Assembly (NCBI GenBank): GCA_023213315.1
Contig: JAKCPI010002905.1
Location: 1 to 64,000, forward strand
Direction: 5' to 3'
DNA length: 64,000 bases
Source: Euborellia annulipes
Taxonomy: Eukaryota; Arthropoda; Insecta; Dermaptera; Anisolabididae
A model generated the notes under the pieces. It was not told the DNA's origin and did no database searches. It was given only the letters and a program-made list of their open reading frames with translations. The translations under genes were made by a program, and so were the position numbers. Of the stretch, positions 21,442 through 32,350 are shown in pieces. Within the stretch, counting starts at the first letter, position 1. Each line of letters begins with the position of its first letter.

Positions 21442-21776
21442 AAGACCTGTTTAATTGCGAATACTTGTAAAGGTCTGTACCATCAGGGGTTCGGCGCATG
21501 CGTAGTGAGGAAGATCACATGCGCAGTAACAAAAAATAATACGCTTTTCCTTAATGCGCATGCTCCGGATCGCCCTCGGACGCCTGATCGAACAGATCTT
21601 AAAATAAACTCTTGAAAAATAACATTTTCTTTACATTTATTAAAAGTAAAAATGACTACTACTTTTTCTTTTTTTTTTAATTCTCTTTATTCTTGGCCTT
21701 TTGGCCTTAGCCATTCAGCTCTGCCTTGAAAACAATATAATTATAAAATTGCAAAAAAGTAAAAATAACTATAGTA

Positions 21777-21999
21777 GAGTCTTGCTAATCCGGCTGGCCC
21801 TATGCCGGATTCTGAAAATGCTGGATTATCCGATACATAAAATTTAAACATACTAATTCTGAATGCATATTTATTTCTTGAAAAATCTTTAATCTTAATC
21901 TGTTTTCTTAAATTACCCATTTATTGCTGCAATATCCCTTTTCAACATGCCGGATTAGCCGGTATGCCGGAGTACAGAGGTCCGGATTAGCAAGACTTG
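21777..21999. mobile_element. pogo/Tigger-like miniature element with TA target
   Basis: GAGTCTTGCTAATCCGG (21777) and CCGGATTAGCAAGACTTG (ending 21999) are inverted and flanked by TA on both sides. Subterminal ATGCCGG and CCGGCATA-type repeats are also inverted. Terminal AGTCTTGCTAATCCGG resembles pogo-superfamily ends. No transposase. Confidence 0.75.
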
Positions 22000-22139
22000 T
22001 ATTTTCAGTGAAAAAATTTTATTTCAAAATCTTAAATTTATAAAAATATATTTAATGTACGATAGAAATGAACGTCTAATAAATACTGCATCATTTATTG
22101 TCTTGTACATGTTTAATATAAATAAGATAGAGAAGTGGA

Positions 22140-22565
22140 GGGGGAATGTCTCTGCTAGTCTCGGGGATTAAACACAAGAAGATTGCAAAGGGCTCCGGAG
22201 GAAGGGGAAGGGCAAGGGGGGGGACGTATTAACATATCGCGTGCAGGGCAACTGGCCGGGGGCCAAGCCCTCAACTCCTTGGACGTTTAATCAGCTAAAG
22301 GCCGCCGCCGCCTTCGCCTTGCAATCCCCCCTTTCAACCCCCAGGCCCCCGTCTTGATTAGATTGCTACATTAACCTCGGGGTTAATTAATTTAGTTAGA
22401 CGCTCCAAGATCGCACCTTTTATTAATTAAAATATGCCTACACACTCAGTGATGCCTTCGCCACCCCCCAGTGCTTGCTTCTCCTTAACTCTGCACCGCC
22501 GCCATTTGTTTAATTAAATATTGATTGGACACTTGGCAAGTTACTATGTATATATGGATGGGGCT
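22140..22565. other. Candidate conserved non-coding region
   Basis: This GC-balanced, non-repetitive island in AT-rich sequence carries GGGGATTAAACACAAG, ACGTTTAATCAGCTAAAGG, GGGGTTAATTAATTTAGTT, ATTTGTTTAATTAAATATTG + ATTGGACACTTGG. The density of homeodomain-like sites and absence of frames suggest an enhancer-like element. This is inference. Confidence 0.35.
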
Positions 22566-22672
22566 AGAGAAAGAGAGGGGGAGAATAGAAGAGGAAACAT
22601 TAGAAATTAACGTCTTAAAAAAAAAGCTTTTTTTGAATACATATTAATATAAGCCTACGGGATATCCATTTT

Positions 22673-23379
22673 TACTTTCTCTTACCTATATATTCTTATA
22701 TGTTAATATATAGAGAAAGTATTGGATTCATGTCAAAAATTTGATGGAAATACACGTTTTGAGAGGCTATGAGTCCTTAAAAGTGGATCCGGCAAAATGG
22801 TATGTCAGAGTGTGTGTGTGTCTGTTTGTGACCAAAATAAAGTATGAAGGAAATTAGCTACGATGTTGAAATTTTATATTTAAGCTAGATACTCTCCTGA
22901 GGATTGAAAATATACTTTTAATCAAAATCGGCCAAAAAGTACTAGTACTTTACAGATGTAGTGCTTCCAGTTTTTTTTTTCTAAAAATTCCGCTCTAACG
23001 ATTTTGGTTAAAATTCATAATTTAATTATTTTTTAGTTCCTGTTTAAAATGTGGATTCTCGTTTTGTCCTTGAAATATTTTGAAGATCACTTTACTCTTG
23101 TACTTCATAGAAAAGATAAGAGAAATGGTTGCCATGGTAACTAAATATAAATCTTTTCCCTTGTTTATCAATTTTACATCTTGAATTTTTCAGGGGGCGG
23201 GGGGGGGGGCGGGGGGGGGGGGGGGAAAAAAAATCTAATCTAGGGCCTAAGCTTACTGTCGGTAACTAAATAAAAAATCAACACAAAAAATCTGGTGTGA
23301 CAAGCACAGAACACAACTCGTAATTACCGAAGGTAAGAGAAAGTTGTGTGCTCTGCGACCGGTCACACCAGATTTTTAG
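22673..23379 (+). mobile_element. Hairpin-ended repeat family T, complete copy 1
   Basis: The 5' hairpin is TACTTTCTCTTACC paired with TAGAGAAAGTA (22673-22721), followed by ATTCATGTCAAAAATTTGATG. The middle holds a GT-rich tract, TTGAAATTTTATATTTAAG, the palindrome AAAGTACTAGTACTTT (22936-22951) and CAGTTTTTTTTTT. The 3' hairpin begins AATCTGGTGTGACAAGCACAG and closes CACACCAGATTTTT (to 23379), with CGAAGGTAAGAGAAAGTTGT inside. No reading frame longer than about 80 codons, so it is non-autonomous. The superfamily is unknown to me. Confidence 0.8.
23193..23225 (+). repeat. Poly-G tract within family T copy
   Basis: Runs of 5, 11 and 15 G separated by single C. Other family T copies lack it, so it arose in this copy. 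Confidence 0.85.
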
Positions 23380-24015
23380 TATCTAGTATTGTATAGTTAG
23401 TAGATATGAACTTTTTATTGTGATTTTAATTTAGATATAATCTGATCTTCTTTATATCAAATAGGATTTAAATTCCCTAATTGTATTCTCAGGTATATTA
23501 TGAATATTAATTAAATAAAGCTCATGATATCTGAATAGTTCTCTGATAGTTGAGACGAGAAGTTTCAAATTATATCATGAAACATTATATTATTTTGATA
23601 TTACAAAACAGTTTTTATTTTTATTTTTTACTATATAAACGTACAGTATATGTATGAGGTTAGCTTTTGGAGAGGTCACTTGAAATTGGTAAAATTTTGT
23701 TTTAATTGACGAAAAAGATCTTTTTTCTTTTATCAAAATCAAAATTTTTAACTAAATGTTATGCTGAGTTGATTATTGGATGGGGAAATAAAATTTGAAA
23801 TTTTATTACCCGTCTTTATCTGTTCAACTAACTTATTTGGTAAATTTCGTATTTTTACTAATTAAAAAAAAAGCAATTTATGGAGTATTTTGGAATTTTT
23901 GCTCGAGTTCTTTTAGAACGGTCTAATGTTTAAATCTTACATCTGGCCTTGTAGAAAAACTCTGAAGCGATATATATTTCATACAGGCCTATAGGGTAAG
24001 AGAAAGTAAAAATTC

Positions 24016-24140
24016 ATTAATAAGTTGGTTGGGTTACATTCCAGGATCCGAATAGAATTAATTTAAGCACCTAATCCAATAGTTTTTATAAAACCTTGAT
24101 CGTATTTCATTTTAAAGTCATTTCGGCTACTGAGACGATT
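24016..24140. other. Spacer with solo family T end
   Basis: Just upstream, GGGTAAGAGAAAGTA (23996-24010) is a solo terminal motif of family T. The stretch 23380-24140 is otherwise AT-rich without recognised genes. Confidence 0.45.
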
Positions 24141-24326
24141 AGAGGAATTTTTAATTATAGACCACATTTTTGTATTAAATATTTATTAAAAACAGTTGTA
24201 GCAAGTGCAAGTGCACAGTATTTGATAACGGCTGCAGAATAAGCAGTCGAAACGTTGTACAGTATTTATAATATTTTTAATAAATATTTATTACAAAAAT
24301 GTGGTCTATAATTAAAAATTCCTCTA
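24141..24326. mobile_element. Foldback element with near-perfect 53-base arms
   Basis: 24141-24193 (TAGAGGAATTTTTAATTATA ...) and 24274-24326 are reverse complements with one mismatch. The 80-base centre contains CTGCAGAATAAGCAGTCGAAAC and GTTGTAC, resembling the GAAACGTTGTA segment of hammerhead-like copies, but CTGANGA is not intact. The high arm identity indicates recent origin or gene conversion between arms. Confidence 0.8.
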
Positions 24327-24401
24327 ATAATAATATTTCAAACCACAAAAGCTTTAATAAACGCATTGCGAGACCATTAGACTTTATGAATTTATATTAA
24401 A

Positions 24402-24655
24402 CTAGCCGCGCCGCCCGCCTTCGGCAGAATACATATATTTTTCTTTATACATTTCCTCTGGAAGAAATCGTAACTTTAGCAATTAATAGCTCAAAAAGTT
24501 ATAGGAATTTCGGAAGGAAAATAATTTTCCTGTAATCCCTAGAAGGTCCTCTTCAAACATAAAAAAATTTGGTTTCGAAATTTCAAAGGGAAGTTGCCTA
24601 AATAGAGCGTGACAGAGAGACAGACAGACAGACGGACATTAGCGAATTATATAAA
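24402..24655 (-). mobile_element. Helitron-like non-autonomous element
   Basis: On the minus strand it ends GCCGAAGGCGGGCGGCGCGG + CTAG with following T (plus-strand CTAG at 24402-24405). It begins near TATATAATTCGC and carries GTCCGTCTGTCTGTCTC near the 5' side, the same architecture as the unit at 175-1470. The 3' hairpin is short (GCC/GGC). Confidence 0.5.
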
Positions 24656-26235
24656 TAAATTCTTTAAATCTATTATTTCGATGGATTCCGGCGAACGTTT
24701 AATGGTTTTGTTTTTCGGCGACCATTTATTCCGATTTTCAGCACCGCTTGACGTTACTTAACAACATTTATCTTGGTAGTTATCATTCTTGCCAAAATTT
24801 TGTATATTTTAACGAAAATATTAATCATAGAGACTATTAACAGAAATATTTTTTTTTTCTATTTCTTTTGATCAGTTCATATTTATTTTGTAAATAAAAA
24901 AATCCCCTCCCTTAAAAAAAAAAAAGTTTAATCAGTGAGTTTAAGTTTTCTATAAGCGATTACGTCGAATCGATTTCTGTCCAGTAACAGCAGCAGCAGC
25001 AATAGGAGGAGAAGTAAATGGCGGGATTAATTTAATTTGATGGCCAATATGTGTCTGTGTATATGTTTATATATATATATATACAGTATATCCCGGGCGA
25101 GTATTGTGTTTGATCGGCTAATTGATTCGCCTGCCTCTCTTGGAATTGATTCAAAGTGTTCCATATCATCATCAATGACTCTCTGATAGGAAATATTACA
25201 CCGACTTTTAGAATCCATCCCCCTCTTAAAAAAAAAGCCTGTTTATGTAATAGACATCAAAGCTTAAGTGATATAAGAAGCCAATTTATCCTCTCTCTAT
25301 AGCGCGGATCAACAAATTTTGTTGACATTTCTGTTATATATATTTCGAACTTTGATTGATGTTCCAATTCATATACAATATCGAAATCTTTTTTTTTTTT
25401 TTTTGATCATTAAATAAAACTCCGCTTTTAAAAATTCTTTGAATAAAAGACTTAAAAAAAGGAATATATACGTATATTTTTTTTACTTTTCAAAACAGGT
25501 ATAAAATACTATATTTAGATGGCAGTCGAAATATTTTTTTTTTTTTTTTTCAAACTAAGATAATATTGGGAAAATATTTTCTCGATCATATTTATTTTTT
25601 AATCTCAGTGACATGGTTAATTAAAATATGTTATTGGAAAATAAAAACAAGAACATGTAGCTTATTATTTTGGCTTGTTTTCAAAATAAATATTTATTAA
25701 AAAAAAAAAAAAATGTTTATGTAGACTAGAGATAAATATATTCGAATATTCGTGAAAATGAAGATAATTAATAAAAAAAAAAAAATGTAGAGAGAAGAGA
25801 TTAAAAAAAAGGCTAGCATAAAAGAGAGAAGAAATGACAGAATTAAAAACGGACCAACAACGACAAAAAAATTTGGTATGACATCACACAACGCAACTTT
25901 TGAAAATATTATGAACGTAAAAAATCTAACTCTCCGATTTTTTTTTTTTTATCTTTATGTTTTAGGTCATAAGAAATATTTTCATGTGTGTTTGGTTTTT
26001 ATTTGGTTTGAACCACTTAACGGATTAGAATTAAACTCAGCAGACCTTAGTGATTGTAAGAAAAAAAATGTTTTCTTTCTTTTTAAAAGCGGGAAAGTTG
26101 TGCAACTTATTTTCCTATTTTTTATTTTAAATCTCTATATATACATACATCAAGTCACTGAGATAGGTGTGTATGTTCAGGACATGTGAACGAAGAAAAC
26201 ATATGGTCATAATGAAAAATTAGATTTCAGTCTAT
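24656..26235. other. AT-rich stretch
   Basis: A short AACAGCAGCAGCAGCAATAG run (24987), TATATATATATATA near 25069 and many poly-A/poly-T runs. Small frames are compositional. No gene or repeat family recognised. Confidence 0.4.
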
Positions 26236-26280
26236 TACTTTCTCTTACCCTATATATGAAATATATAGAGAGAGAAAGTA
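26236..26280 (+). mobile_element. Solo family T 5' hairpin
   Basis: TACTTTCTCTTACCCTATAT, a short loop, then ATATAGAGAGAGAAAGTA. Only the terminal hairpin is present; a further half-motif GGTAAAAGAAAGTA lies at 26397-26410. Confidence 0.65.
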
Positions 26281-26421
26281 TTTTTATTTCTTTTGAGTGG
26301 GTGGGGGGTGCTCGACCACCCCTGGAATGAACTCATAAAGAGGGGAGGAAATAATTCAGTATGATGGATTCAAAATTTTGATCTTCAATAAATAAAGGTA
26401 AAAGAAAGTATAGTTGAATAG

Positions 26422-26560
26422 TTGAGAGAGAAAACGCTATATTTTCAGCAATTTTTTATTAGTTTGCAAGGCAACAATTCCAATTGGAATTAATTCCAAT
26501 TGGAATTATTGCCTTGGAAACTAATAAAAAATTGCTGAAAATATAGCGTTTCTCTCTCAA
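26422..26560. repeat. Near-perfect palindrome (~60-base arms)
   Basis: TTGAGAGAGAAAACGCTATA (26422) returns as TATAGCGTTTCTCTCTCAA (ending 26560). Arms include AGCAATTTTTTATTAGTTT. The centre is a double AATTCCAATTGGAATT, itself palindromic. Only one mismatch and one indel separate the arms. No ribozyme or tRNA motif is at the apex, unlike the other foldbacks. Confidence 0.85.
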
Positions 26561-26850
26561 ATAAACCAACTTCAGCAACACCACTTAAGGAGAATAGATG
26601 AATATTACTTACAATCTTGTCCTCAGGTTGAAATGTAAGTTTTCTTGTGCCCAGACTGAGAGCCCGCTCTCAAAAACCAAGATGGGACACATCGTCCGAC
26701 TCCTAAAAAAAAAAAAAAATCAGATAAAATTTCTCTTAATAGTCACCTATTTATTTATTTTTATTTAACTACCAAAAATGGAGGTGCTAGCTAGAGGACA
26801 AGGTACAAAATTATACAAATAAAAAATTAATTCTCATTCTACAATCACTC

Positions 26851-27179
26851 TAACGCACACCAATTGAGCAAAAATGTTTTCGGACAAAACGTTTTTGACT
26901 AATTATGCTTAAAACTGTTTTTTCAATGCTTTTCTATGGGTCAATGCCCGAGGAGGCCAAACACAATTGAGCATCATTGAACAAAATGTTTTGCCATTGA
27001 GCAAAAAATGCCAACGCACACGGATTAGATAAAAACGCTCAATGACAAAACATTTTGTCCAAAAAACATTGAATGGCAAAACATTTTGGCTAATCGATGT
27101 GAGTTAGCTTTGAGAAAAACGGTTTGCTCTTGGACAAAACGTTTTGTCCAAGAGCGTTTTGCTCAATTAGTGTGCATTA
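26851..27179. mobile_element. Miniature element rich in AAAACNTTTTG palindromes
   Basis: Termini TAACGCACACCAATTGAGCA (26851) and TGCTCAATTAGTGTGCATTA (ending 27179) are inverted. The interior repeats GGACAAAACGTTTTGTCC-like and CAATTGAGCA-like motifs many times in both orientations, so the transcript would be highly self-complementary. No frame. Confidence 0.75.
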
Positions 27180-27840
27180 AAGCCTATTTGTGCCTTTTTA
27201 AAAAAAAAATTTTTTATCTCTTTGTTATGGGGGTTGGGAAAAAATTTTTAATAAAAAAAAAAAATTGGGTCCATTTTTAAGAAATGAAGGGAGGATATTT
27301 TGTTTGAGATTATATTTTGGACTACTTTTGGTTGTGGTTGCATATTCTAAAGGCGCTCACTTTAATTTTAATAAAATTAAATTAACATATTCTATAAATA
27401 TGAATTTAAAGTAGACTATTATAAATAAGAAGAAAGTAAATTTGAATATTTTGGTTCTTAAAAATCCTTTACTTGACGGTTAGCTTAAAATTAAATTGCA
27501 AAATTATTTATCATTAATATATATAATAATTACGTTAGACATTCAAAGAATGTTGAGGAATGTCCAAGGGAAGTAAATTATAATTTTTAATGAAAAGCTG
27601 AACTTAAGAATTGACTGTTCTTTTTTTTGTCATGAATATTGTAACATTACAAAAATACGTAGCTTGAGAGTGTTTCAATATTTCATAACTTTTCTTTTTA
27701 ATCATCTTTTCGGCATATTAACCCCTATTTTGTTTAAACGATACTTATTAATTACCATATATATTGAGGTCCAGGCATATTTGGCATCCAAATCCATTTA
27801 AATAAGTATTAATATTTACTTAAAATCCGCCTTTTGAAGA
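27180..27840. other. AT-rich stretch
   Basis: No gene or repeat family recognised. Confidence 0.4.
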
Positions 27841-28365
27841 TCTTCATGATCGAGAATTGAGGGCAGGCAACAAAAGCTAACGCGGTCAGTCATTTACGGC
27901 TAACTTAAAATACTAAAAGAAAATTTTAACAAGAGCTATAAAAAAAAATTATATTAAAAGACTGAGATTAGATAACAGTATCTTGTTGCAACCAAACCAA
28001 ACCAAAGTGACTAAACAGACAACCACAAAGGCAATAGTAGTAGTGGACGCATTGCATAGGGCATCATTAAAAATGTACATGCAGGGTGTGCAAACGGGCT
28101 CAAGGTCCATTCGCAATGTTACAACCAACCTAATGGGATTGGTTCCCGTGGATTTGACGCCATTAATAATGTCCAAGGGTTTCAGGAGAAGGGGATGGGG
28201 TGCGAAGAACCGGCCATCCGCTTTTAGTTAAATTACCCACCGTGTTTGTATCTATACAGGGTTACTATGTATATGTAGAAAAAGGAAAAACAGATTTCAG
28301 ATCTGCTTGATATCAATAAACAAATGGATGGCTCGAGTTGCGTTGCTTGGATATATACTCTGAGT
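27841..28365. other. Candidate conserved non-coding region
   Basis: Non-repetitive, mixed composition: AACCACAAAGGCAATAG (Runt-like AACCACA), CGCATTGCATAGGGCATC, GACGCCATTAATAATGTCC, TTAGTTAAATTACCCACCG. An 82-codon plus frame (27983-28231) and a 75-codon minus frame overlap in it, but neither shows domain features, splice signals or codon bias, so I treat it as non-coding. Confidence 0.35.
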
Positions 28366-28670
28366 GGAGAACGATTTATTGCATTTTACATTACCTAAAA
28401 AATCTTTTTATAAAATTACTTTCTTTTTTCAAGTATTACCTTTTTATTAAAAAAATATTGATTGAATTTTTTTGATAAGTTATAAAATTTTATCTTTTGA
28501 TATTAGTGAGAAAAAGGCACGGTCCTAAGAGGGGTGGGGTTATAGAGGCTAAGCCCCCCCCCCCCAACCCTTACACTGAATTCTTACTCAATAATATTAT
28601 TTTTTATTTTAACATTAATTGGCAGAGATGCTTTACCACATGATTTGATTTGTTAATTTAGCACCGCTCT
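28366..28670. other. AT-rich spacer with a C run
   Basis: A 12-base C run at 28555-28566. Nothing else recognised. Confidence 0.35.
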
Positions 28671-28898
28671 ATGGGCGTAACTAGGAGGGTGTCAGGGGGG
28701 TCTGCCCCTCTTAGGGGAACACACACCCCTCCGCGAAATTCTGAAAAAAAAACTATAAATAAATATTAGAGAATAACATGATGTTAAATTTATAAATACT
28801 GTTAGAAATTATAAAAAAAAATTGTATATTCTTTAAAATGTATTCACTTGGAAGGAAGACACCCCCGACCACGAAAAGGTTTTCTGACTACGGCCCTG
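28671..28898. mobile_element. hAT-like miniature element
   Basis: ATGGGCGTAACTAGG start and CTGACTACGGCCCTG end. The interior (CTGTTAGAAATTATAAAAA, TTTAAAATGTATTCACTTGG, CCGACCACGAAAAGG) parallels 55450-55650, which has an exact target duplication. A duplication is not clear here. Confidence 0.65.
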
Positions 28899-28954
28899 TC
28901 TATCTACATTCTGAACAGCTGCAAGAAACTTTGTGGCTGCATCTAAATTAAAAC

Positions 28955-28994
28955 CTGAAGAAGACCAATGAATTAGTAGCCGAAACGTTGTATC
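28955..28994 (+). ncRNA. Weak hammerhead-like core (copy d)
   Basis: CTGAAGA (28955-28961) and CGAAACGTTGTATC (28981-28994) are present with 20 bases between, but those bases pair poorly. The GAAACGTTGTA segment is shared with 24249 and, degenerate, with 60218. Confidence 0.3.
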
Positions 28995-29335
28995 TTATCC
29001 AAATAAACTACTGCGAAATCACGACGAAAAAAATTTGATATATCTACACTGGGATTTTGCTGTTAAAGCATCATCAGGTCCGCGTTATTTTTTGCAATGA
29101 GTTTTTTTTTTTTTAATATTTAAACGACTCTCCTATCTTAAAATGAATGCTTCTTATAAAGCCGTAAAGGTAAAAATCAACCACACAAAAAAATAAAGCG
29201 AATCTGAGGATACTCTTTATATATACCGTAAACCGATCGTCCACACTATATAATATATTCTATATATATAGGTATATTATATACCTTCCTTTATTTCTAA
29301 TCAATTTTCCTCTATCTATCAAGACAAAAAGCAAG

Positions 29336-29637
29336 GCCCTCGGGCTTGGTGTAGAGATTTGCGTTTTTGGAGCCTTGTATGCCTAGGGTTTAAGGCTTTA
29401 AAATGTATTCACTTGGAAGGAAAACACTCCCGACCACGAAAAAGTTCGGGGTCGGATTCCAGGAAGTCCGATGATTTTAGTTAAGCCATTTGGATACCTG
29501 GACCTCAAATATATATATATATGAATTAATCAACTATTATCGTCAAAGTCTTATTTGGCCTAAGTTACCGAAAATACTGTGTATGTGTGTGTGAGTGTGA
29601 ATGAGAAATAAGTGAGTGTTTAAAATAAAAATAAAAG
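29336..29637 (+). mobile_element. SINE family B copy with an internal hAT-derived segment
   Basis: It starts GCCCTCGGGCTTGGTGTAGA and ends TTGGCCTAAGTTACCGAAAA + TACTGTGTATGTGTGTGTG and an A-rich tail. At the expected B-box region lie about 55 extra bases (29390-29445, TTTAAAATGTATTCACTTGG ... CCGACCACGAAAAAG) that match the hAT-like element 500 bases upstream (28833-28880). Downstream, GTCGGATTCCAGGAAGTCCG + ATGATTTTAGTTAAGCC resumes the SINE. Confidence 0.75.
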
Positions 29638-29817
29638 GCAACAAACAAATAGAGACCTAGTACAACAATAATATTAACGAATTATGAATTAGGTCTACCT
29701 AATCTATATAAAACAACAAAAGATTGTGAAGCGTTGTCCAAACCTAAATCAAATTTCTCTTATCATATAAACTATAAAACGAAATAGTGGCTCTAATTTG
29801 ACACCAAATATCAATGT

Positions 29818-30135
29818 GTACATTAGAAATTAGTGGCCAGGGATCATCCAATTGAATCCCCGGTCTTGTCCTCTGGATCCAGCCAGCCTCTCTCTCTCCC
29901 TCTCAGTGTACTGAACAGAGTACACTGAAAGCAAACACTTGCAGTAATTAGTGTTTCGCGCGGCGCGCAGCAAATATTTGCGCCGATTGATCGACGTTAA
30001 TTATTCGACCATTGTAGCCCCCGAAAGCCACCCCCATCGGCTCCCCCTCTCGCTAATTGGATAATTACGCTAATTACATGGAACAAGACGCGCCCTATTG
30101 GCATGCAGGAAAACCAAACGTCCCCTTCCTCCCCA
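29818..30135. other. Candidate conserved non-coding region
   Basis: Balanced, unique sequence with CAGTGTACT and AGTACACTG inverted around six bases (29907-29930), TTGCAGTAATTAGTG, CGCGCGGCGCGC, GATTGATCGACGTTAATTAT and GCTAATTACATGG. No frame. Among the strongest enhancer-like blocks by composition. Confidence 0.4.
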
Positions 30136-30775
30136 CCCCTCAATTTGCATGAAACAAAATCTTAAAATAGCTTTCTAATCAATTTTCATACTCAAAATCG
30201 ATTAGTTTGAAATTTGATAAGAAAATGAAATTGTTGAGTCATTTTTTTTTTTTTTTTAATTACGATAATTCTTAATGGTTGGAACATAAAAATTTATCGT
30301 TGCAAATTATCATACACACGCCACACACAAATACATGTTTAAATGAATAAATAAATACTTAAGTTTATAGTCTACTTAAAAGAAATGAAGATGAAATTTA
30401 AATTTTAATAGTCAGTTTGTTTTTTGATTTTTTTTTTTTAATTTAAATTTAACTTAATTTATCCGAGTTATAAACTTGGAAATCTAGTACGGTACTAACT
30501 ATCCATAAATGAAAATGATGATAGCGATGTTTTGATTAAAGTACTTTTCAAATACCTGGTGATTATTTGTATTTTAATACTAAATTAGATGTAATTAAAA
30601 TTGAATTAGAATTCTAACGCGTCATTGTTTTCTGTTTCGAGTTCATCAATAATCATTATTCATTTAATTAAATTTATTATTAAATCCATGTCGGAAAATT
30701 TGTTGTCAATAATTTCAAAAGCCACCCTGAAGAAAAATATAAAATTTCCATAGATCCGATTTTATTGATAATTTT
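30136..30775. other. AT-rich stretch
   Basis: Poly-T runs and AT-rich sequence; no gene or repeat recognised. Confidence 0.4.
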
Positions 30776-31452
30776 TACTTTCTCTTACCTATGTATATAT
30801 GTAATATATATATAGAGAGAAAGTATTGGTTTCATGTCAAAAATTCGATGTCGAGATTTTGATGGATCTTCACGTTTTGAGGTCCCCTGAATCCAAAAAA
30901 GTGGTTTTCGCGACATGGTGTGTGTGTGTGTGTGTGTGTGGGTGTGTGGGTGGGTGTGTGTTCAATTTTAAGCATGAAGGAATTGAGCTATGAGGCTGAA
31001 ATTTTATATTTAAGTTAAACACCCCCGGGACCGGAAAAATAAGCTTTTAATCAAAATCGGCCAAAGATTACTAGTACTTTACTGATGCACTTTTTCAGTT
31101 TTTTTTTCGATTTTCTCAAAATTTGCTCCAACGATTTTTTTTAAAATTCAAAAATCAATTATTTTTCAGATGCTCTTTCAAATGTATATTCTCATTTTGC
31201 AATTGAAATCTTCTGAAGACCACTTTACTCCTGTATTTCATAGGGAAGATAGGAGAAATGGTTGCCATAGTAACAAAATATAAATATTTTCCCATACTTA
31301 TAAATTTTACATCTGAATTCATATGTTCCGTACTGTCGGGAACTAAATATATGTAGACACAAAAATCTGGTGTGACAAGCACAGTACACAACTTTCGATT
31401 ACCGAAGGTAAGAGAAAGTTGTGTGCTGTGCGCCAGTCACACCAGATTTTTT
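30776..31452 (+). mobile_element. Hairpin-ended repeat family T, complete copy 2
   Basis: 5' hairpin TACTTTCTCTTACC / GAGAGAAAGTA (30776-30823), GTCAAAAATTCGATGTCGAG + ATTTTGATGGA, CCCCTGAATCCAAAAAAGTG, a GT microsatellite (30918-30940), TTGAAATTTTATATTTAAG, ATTACTAGTACTTTACTGATG, TTGAAATCTTCTGAAGACCA, and a 3' hairpin AAAATCTGGTGTGACAAGCA ... CACACCAGATTTTTT. This is the best full-length reference for the family; no open frame over about 80 codons. Confidence 0.85.
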
Positions 31453-32200
31453 ATTATGAAGATAATTCACTTGAAACAAAATATGCTTTTCCCCTAGTAT
31501 TTATGCAAACATTCAAGCAGATCATCCAAACAGACTATCTAACATCCCGGGGCAAAAGTAAAAAATTGCAAAAATAGCTTAATTTCACCAAAGTTTCTCT
31601 AACATCCTCTCCATTGGCGTTTACGATTTCCGATAAAGACCTTAAAATAAATAATAATAAAAAAAAAAAAAAAAATTAAAGAGATTAAACCTAATTTTTT
31701 TTTGAACTTTTAACAAAATATTAGTTTTTATCAATACCAAAATATTGACCATCAAGAGATTGAAACTGAATATATTCTACCAAGGAAAAAAAATTAATTT
31801 ATTCATTATAATTATAATTATTTATTTTTAATTGTTCCAAGTTTTATTATCAACCTATTAATTTTGCTAATTTTAATTCTCCGAATAAATTTTTAATACA
31901 AAATATAATTGATAATATTTTAATATAATTTTAATGAAACTTCCATATAATTTATAATTAAATTTCAGATAGTAAAAAGACAAACTTTTAATTAATGAAA
32001 TTAAATAATTGAGCTAATTTAAAATTAGTCATTACATATATGAATATACATATTTTATATCTATAATTATATAGCATATTTATGAATATATATTAAATAT
32101 ATATAAATTTTATTTCCTAATTCCCAAAAGAGATAAGACAGGGAGGAGGGGGGGGGGATTCAATAAAAAACCATTATGGATGAATAAAAAAAACAATAAC
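31453..32200. other. AT-rich stretch
   Basis: Exceptionally AT-rich, with a GGAGGAGGGGGGGGGG run near 32143. No gene or repeat family recognised. Confidence 0.4.
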
Positions 32201-32204
32201 GGTA

Positions 32205-32350
32205 CTTTTTTTTATAAATTGTTTAAGGTCATTTTCGGCATGTAAGGCCATTTAGACCCTATCCCTATTTATTTCAAATGATTGCTAGATTAAAATAAAA
32301 TAAATTTTTCTCTCTTGGGACGAGAAGTGAACCCAGAACCCTTGGGTGGT
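32205..32350 (-). mobile_element. SINE family A, diverged
   Basis: Minus strand: GGGTTCTGGGTTCACTTCTC (B-box region), CAAGAGAGAAAAATTTATTT, AGGGATAGGGTCTAAATGGC, CTTACATGCCGAAAATGACC. The 5' part of the head is missing. Confidence 0.7.

Noticed and set aside
27983..28231. 82-codon frame with protein-like look
   Set aside because: A 75-codon minus frame overlaps it, no splice signals are present and the region has homeodomain-like sites; non-coding conserved sequence is more likely.
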